Shown piece after piece: positions 48,235 through 59,800 of a DNA stretch of 64,000 nt; positions within the stretch are counted from its first letter, which is position 1, and every line of letters begins with the position of its first letter. This DNA is from Pinus tabuliformis (taxonomy: Eukaryota > Streptophyta > Pinopsida > Pinales > Pinaceae): assembly GCA_031772625.1 (NCBI GenBank), contig CM062810.1:457689731-457753730 (forward strand), in the 5' to 3' direction. Below the pieces are notes generated by a model. It did not search any database. It saw nothing but the letters and a program-made list of their open reading frames with translations, and had not been told where the DNA came from. The position numbers were made by a program, and so were the translations under genes.

Positions 48235-49379
48235 CGAGGATATTAGAAAGATTAAGAGAACCTGAAATAACCATCAATGGAAGTTGAAGTGCCTCGATTT
48301 CCTGACAAGTCCCAAAACTTTCAAGGATTGAAGAATTGTATTTTGGAGATTGGATGATATCATGCATGGTGTGTGGAAAACTACCAAAAGTAATTTCAGT
48401 GAGACCACTACTATCAATATGGTAGCCACCTACATCATTGGATCGATCCGATTTTACAACCTCAACAAATAGATTACCTGAGTCATAACATTTTTCTAAT
48501 TGAACATCCAAGGATTGATAGATTGGACCAATCTCATGAGTAACCTGAAAAAAATTATTTTTCTTCATGTAAGACCAAAAATGATCAGGAATGGAATGGA
48601 TACTTGATAATTGGTTTCTTCCTTCTTCATCATGGATGACCAAACTACCTTGTGAGAATTCATAAATCTTCTTATCAGGTGGGAGATTTGAAGATCAAGA
48701 CATACAAGCAATAGGACACCGGGAATAAGGATTTGAGGAAGACACTTCCATGAGAGAATATTCTTTGACTGAAATAGACTTTTGATCTAAATAGTTCAAA
48801 TAAAAATTTGCATGAAGAATTCAGTAGGTCCACTTGGGAATTCATCACCATGTACATCAACAGAATCATTGTCATCAAAATGATAGCTTCCCAATAATTT
48901 ACTTGATTGATTAGGAAAATTGATTTGATTTGAATGATTACCGAGGTTAGTAGATTCAATATCAACCAAGAATGAAGAAACAACATATTCACATATATTA
49001 CATTGAAAAATAAAATAAAAATCTAAGGAATCCTCACCTTTATGTTACTCTAACTATGAAATACAACTACCTTGAAAATAATCACTACTTGGAGTTGGAT
49101 AAGACTGATCAAGTAGATCAAGGGGTAAGGGATCATTAGAAAGAGACGATAGAGGATTATGGATATTCATATCATATTTAGGATGAAAGTTATGAGTGTT
49201 ACTAACTTCCTGAAAAGTGGAGGGATTAGTCCTCACCTTGGGGGGGGGGGGGGGGGGACAAGGAACAAAATGACTATTAAGTTCCTCCTTTGAAATTAGA
49301 TGTGTCTCATGATTTACAAAAGTTGGGAGAGAAGAAACATCATGGGGTTTAGAATTGCCGTATAAATATATTTGAACAA
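48235..49379 (-). other. interior of the LARD-like element, not recognised
   Basis: Contains moderately long minus-strand frames (for example 48,221-48,643 and 48,675-48,992) with aspartate/serine-rich text that I cannot place. It may be a spacer or the gag C-terminal part. A run of 18 G lies at 49,240-49,257. A phrase of about 45 bases starting ATAACCATCAATGGAAGTTG (48,267) recurs in worn form at 43,284. Confidence 0.4.
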
Positions 49380-49880
49380 AATGCTCAAATTTTTGTTTAA
49401 ATAAATCCCAATCTGTATCTTCTTCAAGGAACTCATAACATAGTGAAGGAATCTATTAGAAATATCCTCAATTGTTTCATTTGGATTCATTCTTAGTTGA
49501 TTAATCCTTTAAAAGAATCTCGATAATCATACCTATCAAAGGCTTGATGAAGCTACTTGAGGAAATGATCAAATGAATGAATGGAAGCAGATGGTTGGGT
49601 ATGAAACCAACGATTAACTTTACTTCAAGAGTCAGGAAGAAAAGAACACAAGGAAAATATTCATAATCAATCTCATAAGATTCACAAAGCTTGAAAAACT
49701 AAAGGATATGCTTAGCTATGGATGTACCAACCTCACCATAAAAATTTAATTAAGACAAGTGATAAAGAGGTTCATCGGGGATCAAAATTTTACATAGATC
49801 TTTTGGAAAAGCACCTCGAAAGTATGATTTAAGGATGAGCCATTTAAGATAAGAGATTTAAAATAGACTCAATGGTAACA
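49380..49880 (-). pseudogene. gag-like region of the LARD-like element (fossil)
   Basis: Minus-strand fragments read like a gypsy gag: a block near 49,800 with LCKILIPDEPLYHLS-like text, one near 49,600 with WFHTQPSASIHSFDHFLK-like text, then FDRYDYRDSFKRINQLRMNP and ETIEDISNRFLHYV near 49,450-49,550. The tryptophan-leucine-SI-sw pattern and the F-R-I-x-Q-L-x-M pattern fit the retrotransposon gag domain. The region is broken; the gypsy call is moderate. Confidence 0.55.
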
Positions 49881-49893
49881 ACTTGTCATTTGG

Positions 49894-49911
49894 CCCTCCT
49901 TATAGCACCAA
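49894..49911 (-). other. primer-binding-like site of the LARD-like element
   Basis: On the minus strand TTGGTGCTATAAGGAGGG starts one base after the 5' LTR end. It resembles the TTGGCGC-type sites of some Ty3/gypsy elements and differs from the TGGTATCAGAGC site used by the other elements here. The tRNA was not identified. Confidence 0.6.
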
Positions 49912-51394
49912 CTCTTCACGCTGCTGGAAATTTGTCAACCAGTGGGGTCTCCCTGATGTGAAGTTCCAACTAGACCTCACAATTTTTGGAGTAGGAACCC
50001 CATCCAAAGTATAGACCCGACCACCATAACTCTAAGATTTTCCTTAGCTGCAATGAATTACATAACTCAGTATGCATATAACCTTCGAAATCAGCAAGTA
50101 AGTTGATACTGTGAAACACAATTGTAATGTGTAAAAGGAGACCTTCATGAGATGGAAATAAGAGTGGGTCTCTAGAAGGAAAGTAATAATACTGTCCTAA
50201 GATGGGAACACAAGAGTGGGGAATTATTCGTTATTTATCTAGCGAAATAATTCACATAGAGGCAATGATCATTAAATAAAATACAACACATATTCAAAAA
50301 AATAAGTACCAAAGCTAATGAAGTAGTTCAATTTCTTTAGTACATATGAACATAACATATGTCATATACATCCTAAGAATAGTCTTATAATATTCATGAT
50401 ACATGCATGAAAATGTGTCAGCTCAACGAGCTTCTAATTATTAAGTGAAATATCCAAGTACAAAGTTACAATGGTGAGCCACTAGGTCCAATAGTGGAAC
50501 CTTGTGTCACTTCTGGCTTCTCCACAAAATTGTCTTTTCTCCTATGCCAAGCTAGAGAAGCCAAGGGTAGCTCTCCAAAGTCTATGAATCCAAAATCCCT
50601 TTTCTTGAGTTATGAGGGTGTATTTATAACAAGAGGAATAATCTTTCATATCCTCTTCACTCTTGAAGTTCCCTCATGACTCTTGAACTCCTACAAGACT
50701 CTTAGACCTCTCCAATTGACTCTTTAGTCTACATGTGACTTTTCATATTCAACATGTGACTCTTGGACTTCCATGGATTACATTATCTCATTTTCTTTGA
50801 AAATACATCATTGCATTGCACATGATGATGTGGTAAGAAACATGGACACACATGAAATTTTCATGGCATTTTTATAATCCATGACTTGGCAATGATGATA
50901 TGAAACTTCATGAAGATGTGGCAATAGAAAGATTATCTTATTGTTGTTATATTTGTGTCTGCATGATAAATGTTTCATGTTCTTCCTCTTTCCCCTCCAA
51001 AAGGTTTAAAGATATGGAGTCTTCACTATGGCTTGATCATTCATTTTCTATTGCGATCTAGTGTCCCTTTGTCTTCTTGTTCACTAGTCATCTTGTCTTC
51101 AAAACTTCATAAGTGTCTTCTAGGATGGTCTCCTTCTCCCCCTTTCTGAGCATCATCTTTTCATGTCAACATATAGTACCTTATTGTAGCAACTAAAACC
51201 ACCCTCCAAAATATTTCCTTAGATTCATTTTGGAGCCTGCTTACCAACCTTTCACAGTAGCATGTCTTACCTTGCCAAGTACACAAGCTTCAATGATTTT
51301 CTTATAGAATGACAGCCTCTCCGTGAGATCTTGTTGCATCCCCCTCACAGGCTGTTTCTCCAGACTTGGTCCAGCTGCAGGCTGAGCATCTCCC

Positions 51395-51610
51395 TCAAGA
51401 AATTGCACAATTCTGGGGGGGAACTAGCCTTCCCTCTAGAAATTGCACAATTCTGTTTGGTAGCCTGCTGGGCTCCAGAATTGCACGAATTTGCATGTCA
51501 TTGTTCAATGAGAAAATTGTGCAATTCCTCCTAGCATGGTTGCTGAGCTTGGAAATTGTACAATTCTGGGCAACAGTTAGTTGCTCTACCTAGAAATTGT
51601 GCAATCTCTC
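51395..51610 (+). repeat. array of spaced AAATTGCACAATTCTG motifs in the inserted LTR
   Basis: At least six copies or variants, some in reverse (AAATTGTGCAATTCC), about 30-60 bases apart. The core ATTGCACAAT is nearly palindromic. A second group lies at 52,480-52,700, and related TGCAATGCACAGTCC motifs fill the minus-strand LTRs. Confidence 0.75.
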
Positions 51611-53364
51611 TAGGCAGCAGCCCTGATCCCTCCTAAAAATGCGCATTTTTTCCCTTAGCTATGTAGATTGTTGCATGTCTAGTTAGGTTGACTGATTCCC
51701 TCTGGGACCGAGCAAAATAGATTTTCATACATGGGAAACTTCTCCCAAGGCATCATTCAAAGGCATCCTAGGGATCTATTTTTAGCAGCTGGAGGTTACA
51801 TGCACGGATCATTTTAGAAACCTCCCGCCAAGTGTCGCTTTTCCTAGATTTGTGGCATGCATGTCACAACTTCGATTTTATCTAAACTCATCATGTTGAT
51901 GCTGCAGAGCTCATTCCTCACATCAGACTTGTAGCTCTGACATCCTACATTTCATCTAGGAGTCGTCGATACATTCAACTCAGCTATTTTGGGGTAAGCC
52001 CACTTTTCATGTCTCGTGTTGTGTTTCTGTCGCTTTTTGTGTATCACTTCATGTAAGTGTTGTCTGCTTGATTTTAGTGAGTGCTTTTTGTTGCTTACAT
52101 GTATGTTAGCTTGTATAAGAACCATTTCAATTTTTGTTTTCATCTCACAACTATTACATGCATGAGATTGTTTTGCACAAACGGTCGCCATTGCAGTGAC
52201 TAGCTTCACACACATGCATGCTTTCCCATTTTCTAAATCTTGAACTTTTTGCTTGCATGAATGATTACTCACTATTGTTTTCACTCATCTCACCATGCAT
52301 TCAAACTTCTCATGTTTTCAGTCGCCCATCGGCCAGACTCAGTTGCCTTGGCCCAGACCGTGCCTTTCCTGGCTACCACTGTGTATTTTCGAAAGTAAAG
52401 GCTCTCCCTTCCCTCCAAAAATTGTGAAAGCCTGGCCAAGCACTGACCTCCAGACTTGCATTGCACAACTCTTTGAGGGAGTGTCTTGCTAGCCCCAAAA
52501 ACTGCACAATGTAGTTTGTTGGTTTCATGTCACTACTAACTAAAATTGCACATTGTGCAGTTTCAGTCCTCAGCTGGCCAGGCTGGACTGTGCATTGTAT
52601 AGTTCCAGTAGTCAGTCAACCTCTTGATAGCCCATACTATGCCTTGCGCAGTTTTGGTAGTCAGTCTCTTGACCGCTTAGTGGAAATTGTGCAACTTTCA
52701 CGTTCAATCACACAGGTATGTTGCAAGTCAATCCTCAAGTTTGTTTTGGTTTTTGACTGACATATTTCTTTCCATGAGTGTTTCTATGTCTCGAGGCATC
52801 ATAGGTGTTTGTCTGTCTCTCAACAGCACAAGTAGAACAACTTCCAAGAGAGCAGAGTCCAAGACACTATTAAGAGCACAATTGGGGATGCAGTAGGTCA
52901 AGTGTATATGAACTTGCCTATCCATGAAGACATCAAGTTGTTCATGGACAAGGATATCAAGATCAATGGAAATGACATCAAAGCAAGAAACACCATCAGC
53001 AATAGCAGAAGGTAGCACACCTGCATGCGACGAATGAAAGAGGAAGGTAGTTGACAACATAGAGGCAAAGAAAAGCTGCAAGTTCATATCATATCCACTC
53101 ATGATGAAAGAAGCTTTGGGGATTGAGGCTATGAGTTGATGACGTGACATGAAGATCACGCAAAGAAGAGAATAGAACAGAGAAGGAGTTGCATGTGCTG
53201 AAGCAACAACTCAAGGAAGAACAAGAGTTGTGTAGACAAGAGAATGAGTTGCAGTCGGAACAGGTACATCAGGGGGTGTAACATGTACAAATGGATGAAA
53301 CTACACCCATATAGGTTATGGATCCATCCTAGAAGCTGACACGAAGTAGAAAAGGTGAGAAGGG

Positions 53365-53928
53365 TTGTTGATCACATGCAAGGGATTCAAAAACATACAT
53401 TTCATTATGTGCACACATGCGATCCCACCCATTTGGCACACTCACCCAGGCGAAGACAAAAATCAATTCCAACTGGAACTGAACATGTATTTTGACAAGC
53501 CGATGCACACAACCAGCAGCACTTTCTTAGAGATCAACGCAAAGACTATGCATCAACATGTTGTCGATCTGATCGCATCTAGGGAAACCATGCACATGCT
53601 ATCAGAGGAGTTGGACGGAGGAGACATATCAGTGTACCTGGATGCAACAGAGGCAAGAGTTCGCTTCAACAAGATGTCACCATTGAGCACACAGACACCA
53701 TCATGGATGAACAAGATTGGCATTAGTTCACCACCATCGACCATCACAAGGACGTCAAAGAGTTGGTCTCACCACAATGGTCTGAGTGTTAGTGATGTCT
53801 TGCATGGCTTTCTAAAGCCATTTTGTCTCACATGGGTACATGTGAAGATTGTATGTAACGTCTTGTCAAGTGTAAGTTCAACTATCAATAGTGGATGTAA
53901 TAGTCATAGAATAGATGAAGAGTTGTGA
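53365..53928 (+). CDS. unrecognised open frame inside the inserted LTR
   Basis: 187 codons from ATG to stop, with a balanced composition (FQLELNMYFDKPMHTTSSTF, HMLSEELDGGDISVYLDATE), upstream of the LTR TATA box. I do not recognise it. Upstream text in other frames (about 53,170-53,270) is rich in Glu, Gln and Lys and reads like a worn coiled coil, so this may be the end of a captured or family-specific protein. It lies in about the place where this LTR is longer than its relatives. It may equally be chance. Confidence 0.3.
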   Translation: MLITCKGFKNIHFIMCTHAIPPIWHTHPGEDKNQFQLELNMYFDKPMHTTSSTFLEINAKTMHQHVVDLIASRETMHMLSEELDGGDISVYLDATEARVRFNKMSPLSTQTPSWMNKIGISSPPSTITRTSKSWSHHNGLSVSDVLHGFLKPFCLTWVHVKIVCNVLSSVSSTINSGCNSHRIDEEL

Positions 53929-53980
53929 GGGTAGATGAACTGTCACAAAGGGGGATGTGAAGGGCCACCCCACCCTTTGC

Positions 53981-53994
53981 TATAAATAGGCCCT
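53981..53994 (+). promoter_or_regulatory. TATA box of the inserted LTR
   Basis: TATAAATAGG preceded by GCCACCCCACCCTTTGC and followed by CCCTCATAACTCATTATAGA. The same TATAAATA..CCCTCATAACTCA phrase is found in both LARD LTRs, which marks it as a conserved LTR core promoter and probable transcription start region. Confidence 0.75.
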
Positions 53995-56142
53995 CATAAC
54001 TCATTATAGAGGCTTTTGGCTATCTAAGATTTGTAGGAGTATCTTAGAGAAAGCTTGGACAGTATTGTACCATGCCTTGGATTCTCCAATGTGCAGAGCT
54101 AGTATATCTCTTTGGAGGAGCAGGCGGTTGTTGCTGTAACGTTCCACTCTTAGAACTAGTGGTTGGACATGGATGTATTGTATGACTGGAACATACACTT
54201 CTTAATATAATAGAGCTAGCATGTTTCATGCATATGTTGTACTGTATTCCAGCTATCTTGTTTACTTTAAATGACATATGTATTTGTTTACTTGTGCATG
54301 CATGTATGGACTGTTCTGTATAGGTATGTATGAGTCTTTCTGAAATGTGCTATTGGTTTAACCACCACTTTGGATTTCTTACTAACTTTCCTTCCACGTT
54401 GTGATGCATCTTCACTCGTGTGTTCCCTTCCAAGCCGTGTACTATTATAGGTTCCCAAGGGGCGCACTCACCTCACCCTCAGTGTGTTAGAACCTCTCAT
54501 GCACCTTCCTTGGCTTATTGCAGCTGTCACATCCTTGCTACCAATATGGACATATTACTTGCCTCTGTGAAAAATCGCGTTCAAGGCATTACTCTATGAC
54601 CCACTGCTGGGACTCCTACACCAAACGGTTTGAGGTCTAATTGTGACTTCTTACCATGGAGATACCTTCACATGTTGGTGGGTCCAGCACCGTCAACATA
54701 CCTACAAGTGAAATCCACTAATGAAAAGACAACATCAGTCTGGAAATATCCTAATCCAACTCTCTTCATGAAATCCATCAATTTATCTGGAAATGGGTAC
54801 TAGACAAGGAGGAAGGTTGAGGGATTGTGTAGTGTGTAGTTCCAGAGGAAAAGGAAGAGAGACTGATGATCACAACTACACAATGCACATCAACTAGAGG
54901 CTTGAGAGGAAAGACTACCCAGTTGAGGGTCATAGTGAGGAAGGATTTCCCACTATAATTGTGCAATGCATAGTTTAGGGGAGAGAGAGAGAGCCAATGG
55001 ATTGTGCAGCCGCGTAGTTTAGGATGACAGTGAGACAAATTATTGCTTGCAACTATGCAATGTGCAAAAAGAGGTTGACTAGGAGGCAACATTGCATAGT
55101 TATGGGGAGGAAGAGGAAATCCGTGAGCACTATGAATATGCAATGCGCAGTCCTTGGAGGTAGCGACTGCACATTGCATAGCGTTTGAGGGTAGGACAAG
55201 CTTCTTGTGGCTTCAAATTGCGCAATGCGTCATTCACGGAGGAAGTTTAGAAGGAGTTTAACCAAAGCAAGATCAATTGCAGAAAATGTCTAAGTGTGGG
55301 ATCGAAGAGGCAAGATATGAAATCAAAGCATGAATTAAGCATGATCACACACTTATAGAAGATGAACCACTCGACATGGAAGAATTTACCACTCAAAATC
55401 AACATATAATTTACTACATAAGTGATGACACTAGTGAAACAATTCTCAAGGCTTGCGGAATGTATCTAATGCATGTGTGTATGATGGATAGAACAAGATA
55501 GTGTAGGAGAATGCATAATAAGTACCCTTTAAGAAGATACAAATGACTCCCTTTGACTAGACTTTTTGAACCACAAGACGACACTTTCAAAAGTAAGAAG
55601 TGAAAATGACACTTGAAAAGGATTAAATAAAGTGAAATAGAAACATGCCAAAGTGAAGTTAACATGAAAATGACAATTATTAAAGTGAATGTAAGAAAAA
55701 ATTACAATTGTAAACATGAAAGTGACACTTGTGAAAAATAAGCTATGCCAGAGAGATAGTTGAGAAAACTCATTGAAATGCAAGTACAATTTCAATTCAA
55801 GTGAGGAAGACTGTTAGTGGAAAGTGCACACTAAAATTCGACATTTGTTGCATAGTACATTGTGCTTATGGATTGTGTAGTCATTATCACTAGTGATTTC
55901 ACAAGCCTTACCTTCAATATTTGTGCAATGCCTATCTAAGATTGCATAGAAAGATGTGTGTTTGTGAATTCATCAAAGACAAAGCACGTGTGAGAAAGTG
56001 GCTTTGACACTTAGAATAAGACTTAAAAATTTGAAAAAAATTAGATGATCATGAAGTGAACATGGAATGAAGAATCAAAATATCTTTTGTAGGCTCCAAA
56101 ATTGAAGTGTAGTTAAAATTTTGGAGGGTGTTTGTCACAACA

Positions 56143-57319
56143 AAAGCAAACCTCTTTTGTCCTTGTTTATTGTGTTGAAATAATGCTATGTTAATGTTGA
56201 GGAGTGGTGTTTTCCTACATGAATGGGGAAATATCAATACATTCAGTAAAGGTTCTAAGGAATGGATTCTATGCTATGAACATTTCTGAGCTCAATAATT
56301 ACCAGGACTACCTGAGAATGCAGAGATGGGATTATCTATTAATGGTTGACTACTTGCATTAACATTTTTGAATGTCTAGCCACCATGCTAATAAATTTTT
56401 CATGTTCACAATAAGGAATCTGATTTCCTCTACCAAAGTGTTCCATGAATATTTTATTAAGAATGGTTTAATTGTTATAATTATCCAAATGTGAAAATTT
56501 ATCTATGTGGCTTGTATATGCAAAGATGGATCAATCTTTGATGGTCAAATGAATATCTGCTTAAAAATGTCTTGGCTAATGGCCCATATAAAACTATACA
56601 TATATGAGGCCAATTTGTGAACAAAACCACTATATTGAAGACTTGGATTAGTTTTCTAGCTTCTATACATATATATACAATAAGAAAAAAGGGAAGAGTC
56701 CTTTGAAAAATCATGGGGTTCAAGCTTATACATATAGAGTGAGTGGGAGTCAAGCCTTAATACTCTTAGCTTCACTATAATCACTATCATTTAGCCCGAG
56801 GGTTAGGAAATAGCTACAAAGCATTCACATTCCATTCATACCATGGTAAAATATTGAGGTCGGAGGACCCATGAGGTTGAACCTCATAGACCATGTAATT
56901 AGGTGTTGTGACCTTAGGTAGAGCGAGAAAAATTCAGGTCGTAGATGGGCAGGCACTTATTGCCATCAAATGACCCGAGATGTTTCAAATGGAGTCGGGT
57001 GAAAGTTTGTTCGGGTATTATCCCTAGGATGATCTGGTAGTGGGGATTTTTTATATCGTAAAATGACAAAGAGCATACCCCCCTAGTTAATCACTGTAGG
57101 AAGGCTCTATGGTGGAACCCATGGTTACCTAGCGCACAATATGGAGGATTTTACAAGGAATGACATCACCCTGATGGTTAGGAATGGTGACATCAGCCCA
57201 GACCCTAGAGCCTAGATATATTTGGCATAGAGCATAGCCCAAAACTTGGGATCAAACTCCCTAGATTACTTGGCATAGTGGCCAGTATTTATGCCACAAC
57301 GAAGTAGTGGAAAGGTGTC
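56143..57319. other. stretch without a recognised gene, possibly part of another LTR
   Basis: Between the LARD-like element and chromovirus copy B. The right half (56,830-57,319) has a different, more GC-balanced composition that continues after copy B at 63,207. Together they look like one sequence split by copy B, ending at the primer-binding-like site at 63,895. Confidence 0.45.
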
Positions 57320-57324
57320 GTGTC

Positions 57325-57656
57325 TGTTGGGTCCCTATAATACTAGTGATTACCCCTTTACTATTGTAGTTATACCCCTTATTTATATTGTTGTGCCCCC
57401 ATTACCCCCATATTGTTATTAATGTGCCCATAGAATCCCTCTATTGTTATTTTTGTGGCTTTATATTATTATTGTTAGGTCGGCTGGATTATATTGTGAC
57501 TCCATAGACTCCTATATATAGAAAGGAGGTTTTGTCATTTGAATCATCCAAGAATTGTTCATTTATGTAATGCAAAGGAGGTTGCCCCCTCGAAGAGCCT
57601 GAATTCTAAGGCGTGCATCTCTCTTTTCTATCTTTTTGTGAGCTGGTTTCATAACA
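57325..57656 (+). repeat. 5' LTR of chromovirus copy B
   Basis: Starts TGTTGGGTCCC and ends TTTCATAACA. A TATATATAG block near 57,511 is the likely promoter TATA. Confidence 0.96.
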
Positions 57657-57658
57657 TT

Positions 57659-57670
57659 TGGTATCAGAGC
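57659..57670 (+). other. primer binding site of copy B
   Basis: TGGTATCAGAGC two bases after the 5' LTR; initiator tRNA-Met type. Confidence 0.92.
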
Positions 57671-58325
57671 TTTGGATTCTAGGGTTTCGCTGCTCCAAAC
57701 AGGTCATCGTGGCATTTTTGCTATAACTTTTTTTCTGTGATGTTTCAGAAGTTGCAAGAAAAACCCATTTGAGAAGAAATCACGCTGAACCTTGGCGCCA
57801 AATTTCAGAGCTTTTAGAGTGACATTTTCGGAGATATGATCTCAAGAAGTTGGTCTTTTTGCAGACTCCTGAATTACACTCAAAACAGGTGACCTGGGGA
57901 AAATCGTCATAACTTTCTTTCTGAGCATTGGATTGAAATTGCGTAAGAAGTTACAGAAAGAGGACAGACTGTAGTTTTCTTTTATATATTTTGCAGAGTC
58001 AAAGGTTGAAAAAGTGATACGTGGAACTTCATACAAGTTCACTCTACTGAACTAGTCTATAATCAGGTCACTGCGGGAGATTGTGCATAACTCTTTCTTG
58101 AAGAATCCAATTTGGTTCAGACTAGTGGCATTGGAAAGAGGACACGAAAGGATACTACAGGTCACAATTTCAGAACTGGATGATTCGAAATTACAGAGAT
58201 ACATCAGATTCAATATCAGGCTTCTACAAAGTAAAAAAAGGTGTGTAGTTTTTATTTTTTATTTTTGCATAAGCTTGGTTTGAAGGAATTCAAAGGGCCT
58301 AGTAAAGCATTATTATCGGTAACGG

Positions 58326-59800
58326 ATGCCCCGAGGAAAGAAAATGCAAACACCTAGTAAGGAACTTGAAAGCTCTAGCATGACTCATGAAGAAGAGGAA
58401 GAAATGCTACATGATATATCAAAATTACAAGAACAAGTGCAACAAATGTCACGCTCACAAAAGCTAACAGATGCTAAGATAAATGGCGTGGAATCTAAGA
58501 TAAAGGGCATGGAAGCTAAGATGGATGATTTGAAGACATATTTGAAGACAGATTTGAAGAAAGACATGGAAAATTTGAAGACAGATTTGAAGATAGACAT
58601 GGCAGATTTGAAGACAGATTTGACAAATTTTCTACAAGAGATACTTACTAATGGTGAAAAGGTTGTAAAGGAAAATCATGATGTGAACAAAAGTAATGTT
58701 AATCATGATTCCATAGATTCTAATGTTGGATCAAAGAACCACCATATTCCAAAAATCGATATGAGGAAGTTTGATGGCAAGGATCCCGCCACATGGATAT
58801 TACAGATGGAGCAGTTCTTCGATCTCAATAATGTGCAAAACACACAAAAGGTACGTATGGCAACTTTATATTTGGAACCAAATCAATTTGTATGGTATCA
58901 ATGGCTTTGCTCTCGTAAACAATTTATCACTTGGGCAATTTTTACAGAAGAATTGATAGCACATTATGAGGATACAAAAAGCAACACTTTTTTTAGCCAA
59001 TTGATAAGTCTCAAAAAAAGGGTTCAATAATGGAGCAAATTGAGGAGTTCCAAAAATTGAACATAAGGGTAAAAGATATTCCAGAGCAGCATAGGATTGA
59101 TGTGTTCATAGGGTCTTTAAAGGATAATATACAACATGATGTTTGACTTTGGGAACCTGATTCATTAGAGAAGGCATTCAGGTTAGCAAGAAAAATGGAA
59201 AGCAAAATTATGGCAACCAGGAAGCATACCACTCACAACTATAAAGACGGAACTGCAGTTGCTCCTTGTCTTCCACAACCTATAAGGTTGACACCACAAC
59301 AATTGGAAGAAAAAAGAGAAATAGGGCTTTGTTATAGTTGTGATAGCAAATACACTAAAGGTCATAAGTGTGCTGAGAAGAAATTATTCTACATAGATTG
59401 TGAAGAGGAAGAAGAAAAGGAGCAAGAAAGGTCAAAAGAAGAAGATATACTCCAAGAACAAAGCCTAGATGAAGAACAAATAAATCCAACCATATCTTGT
59501 AATGCATTGGCGGGAATTACCACTCCTCAAACCATCAAGATAGAAGGACAAATCAAGAAGAAAAAGGTGATAGTGTTGATTGATTCAGGAAGCACCCACA
59601 ATTTTATTCATTGTAGGGTAGCAAAAGAATTGAATTGCTTCCTATATCCAGCACCAGAGTGTTAAGTGATGATTGCAAATGGAGGAACAATAAATTGCTC
59701 TGGAAAGTGCCATAATATCAAGCTATCCATGGGAGAATATGTATTGACTAGCCCAATGCTTTCCATTCCAATGGGAGGTGCTGATGTTGTACTAGGAGTC
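58326..59800 (+). pseudogene. copy B gag and protease region (fossil)
   Basis: The start codon at 58,326 (MPRGKKMQTPSKELESSSMT) opens an N-terminal coiled coil of repeated KMDDLKTYLKTDLKKDMENL units. The capsid-type domain follows (KFDGKDPATWILQMEQFFDL). The knuckle CYSC...KGHKC lies at 59,326-59,372, an acidic EEEEEKEQERSKEED stretch after it, and the protease active site LIDSGSTHNFIH near 59,575-59,610. Compared with copy A, the coiled-coil part is longer by a few internal repeats. Confidence 0.88.

Larger units (their letters stand above)
51182..54698 (+). mobile_element. LTR-type insertion (probable solo LTR, 3.5 kb) of the same family inside the 5' LTR
   Basis: Inserted in the opposite orientation, flanked by TACCT on both sides (51,177-51,181 and 54,699-54,703). 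Its start, TATTGTAGCAACTAAAACCA followed by CCCTCCAAAAT, matches the start of the host LTR (TGTT..CACCCTCCAAAAT). Its end, CCAGCACCGTCAACA, matches the host LTR end. Its TATA region (53,981-53,988, then CCCTCATAACTCA) matches the host LTR promoter. One LTR-like unit and no second copy are seen, so it is most simply a solo LTR, some 0.7 kb longer than the host LTR. Confidence 0.8.
38940..56142 (-). mobile_element. very large LTR element with 2.7-kb LTRs, LARD-like, carrying two nested insertions
   Basis: Two colinear long repeats on the minus strand (38,940-41,758 and 49,913-56,142, the latter split by an insertion) enclose about 8.1 kb. The LTR ends are TGTT...CAGCACCRTCAACA-like. Just inside the 5' LTR comes a primer-binding-like site, then a gag-like region (49,380-49,880). 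A nested copia element takes 4.2 kb of the interior. No reverse transcriptase or integrase belonging to this element is seen, which fits a non-autonomous LARD. No matching target duplication was found. In stretches compared by eye the LTRs differ by roughly 15-20%, so it is old. Confidence 0.78.
49913..56142 (-). repeat. 5' LTR of the LARD-like element, split by an insertion
   Basis: The two parts, 54,699-56,142 and 49,913-51,181, together give about 2.7 kb, colinear with the 3' LTR. The TATA box is at 50,620-50,628 on the minus strand. The inner end reads CCAGCAGCGTGAAGA before the primer binding site. Confidence 0.82.

Noticed and set aside
51182-54698. Complete element with two LTRs instead of a solo LTR
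   Set aside because: I found no second copy of the left end within the insert and no primer site or polymerase text; the ends and promoter fit a single LTR.
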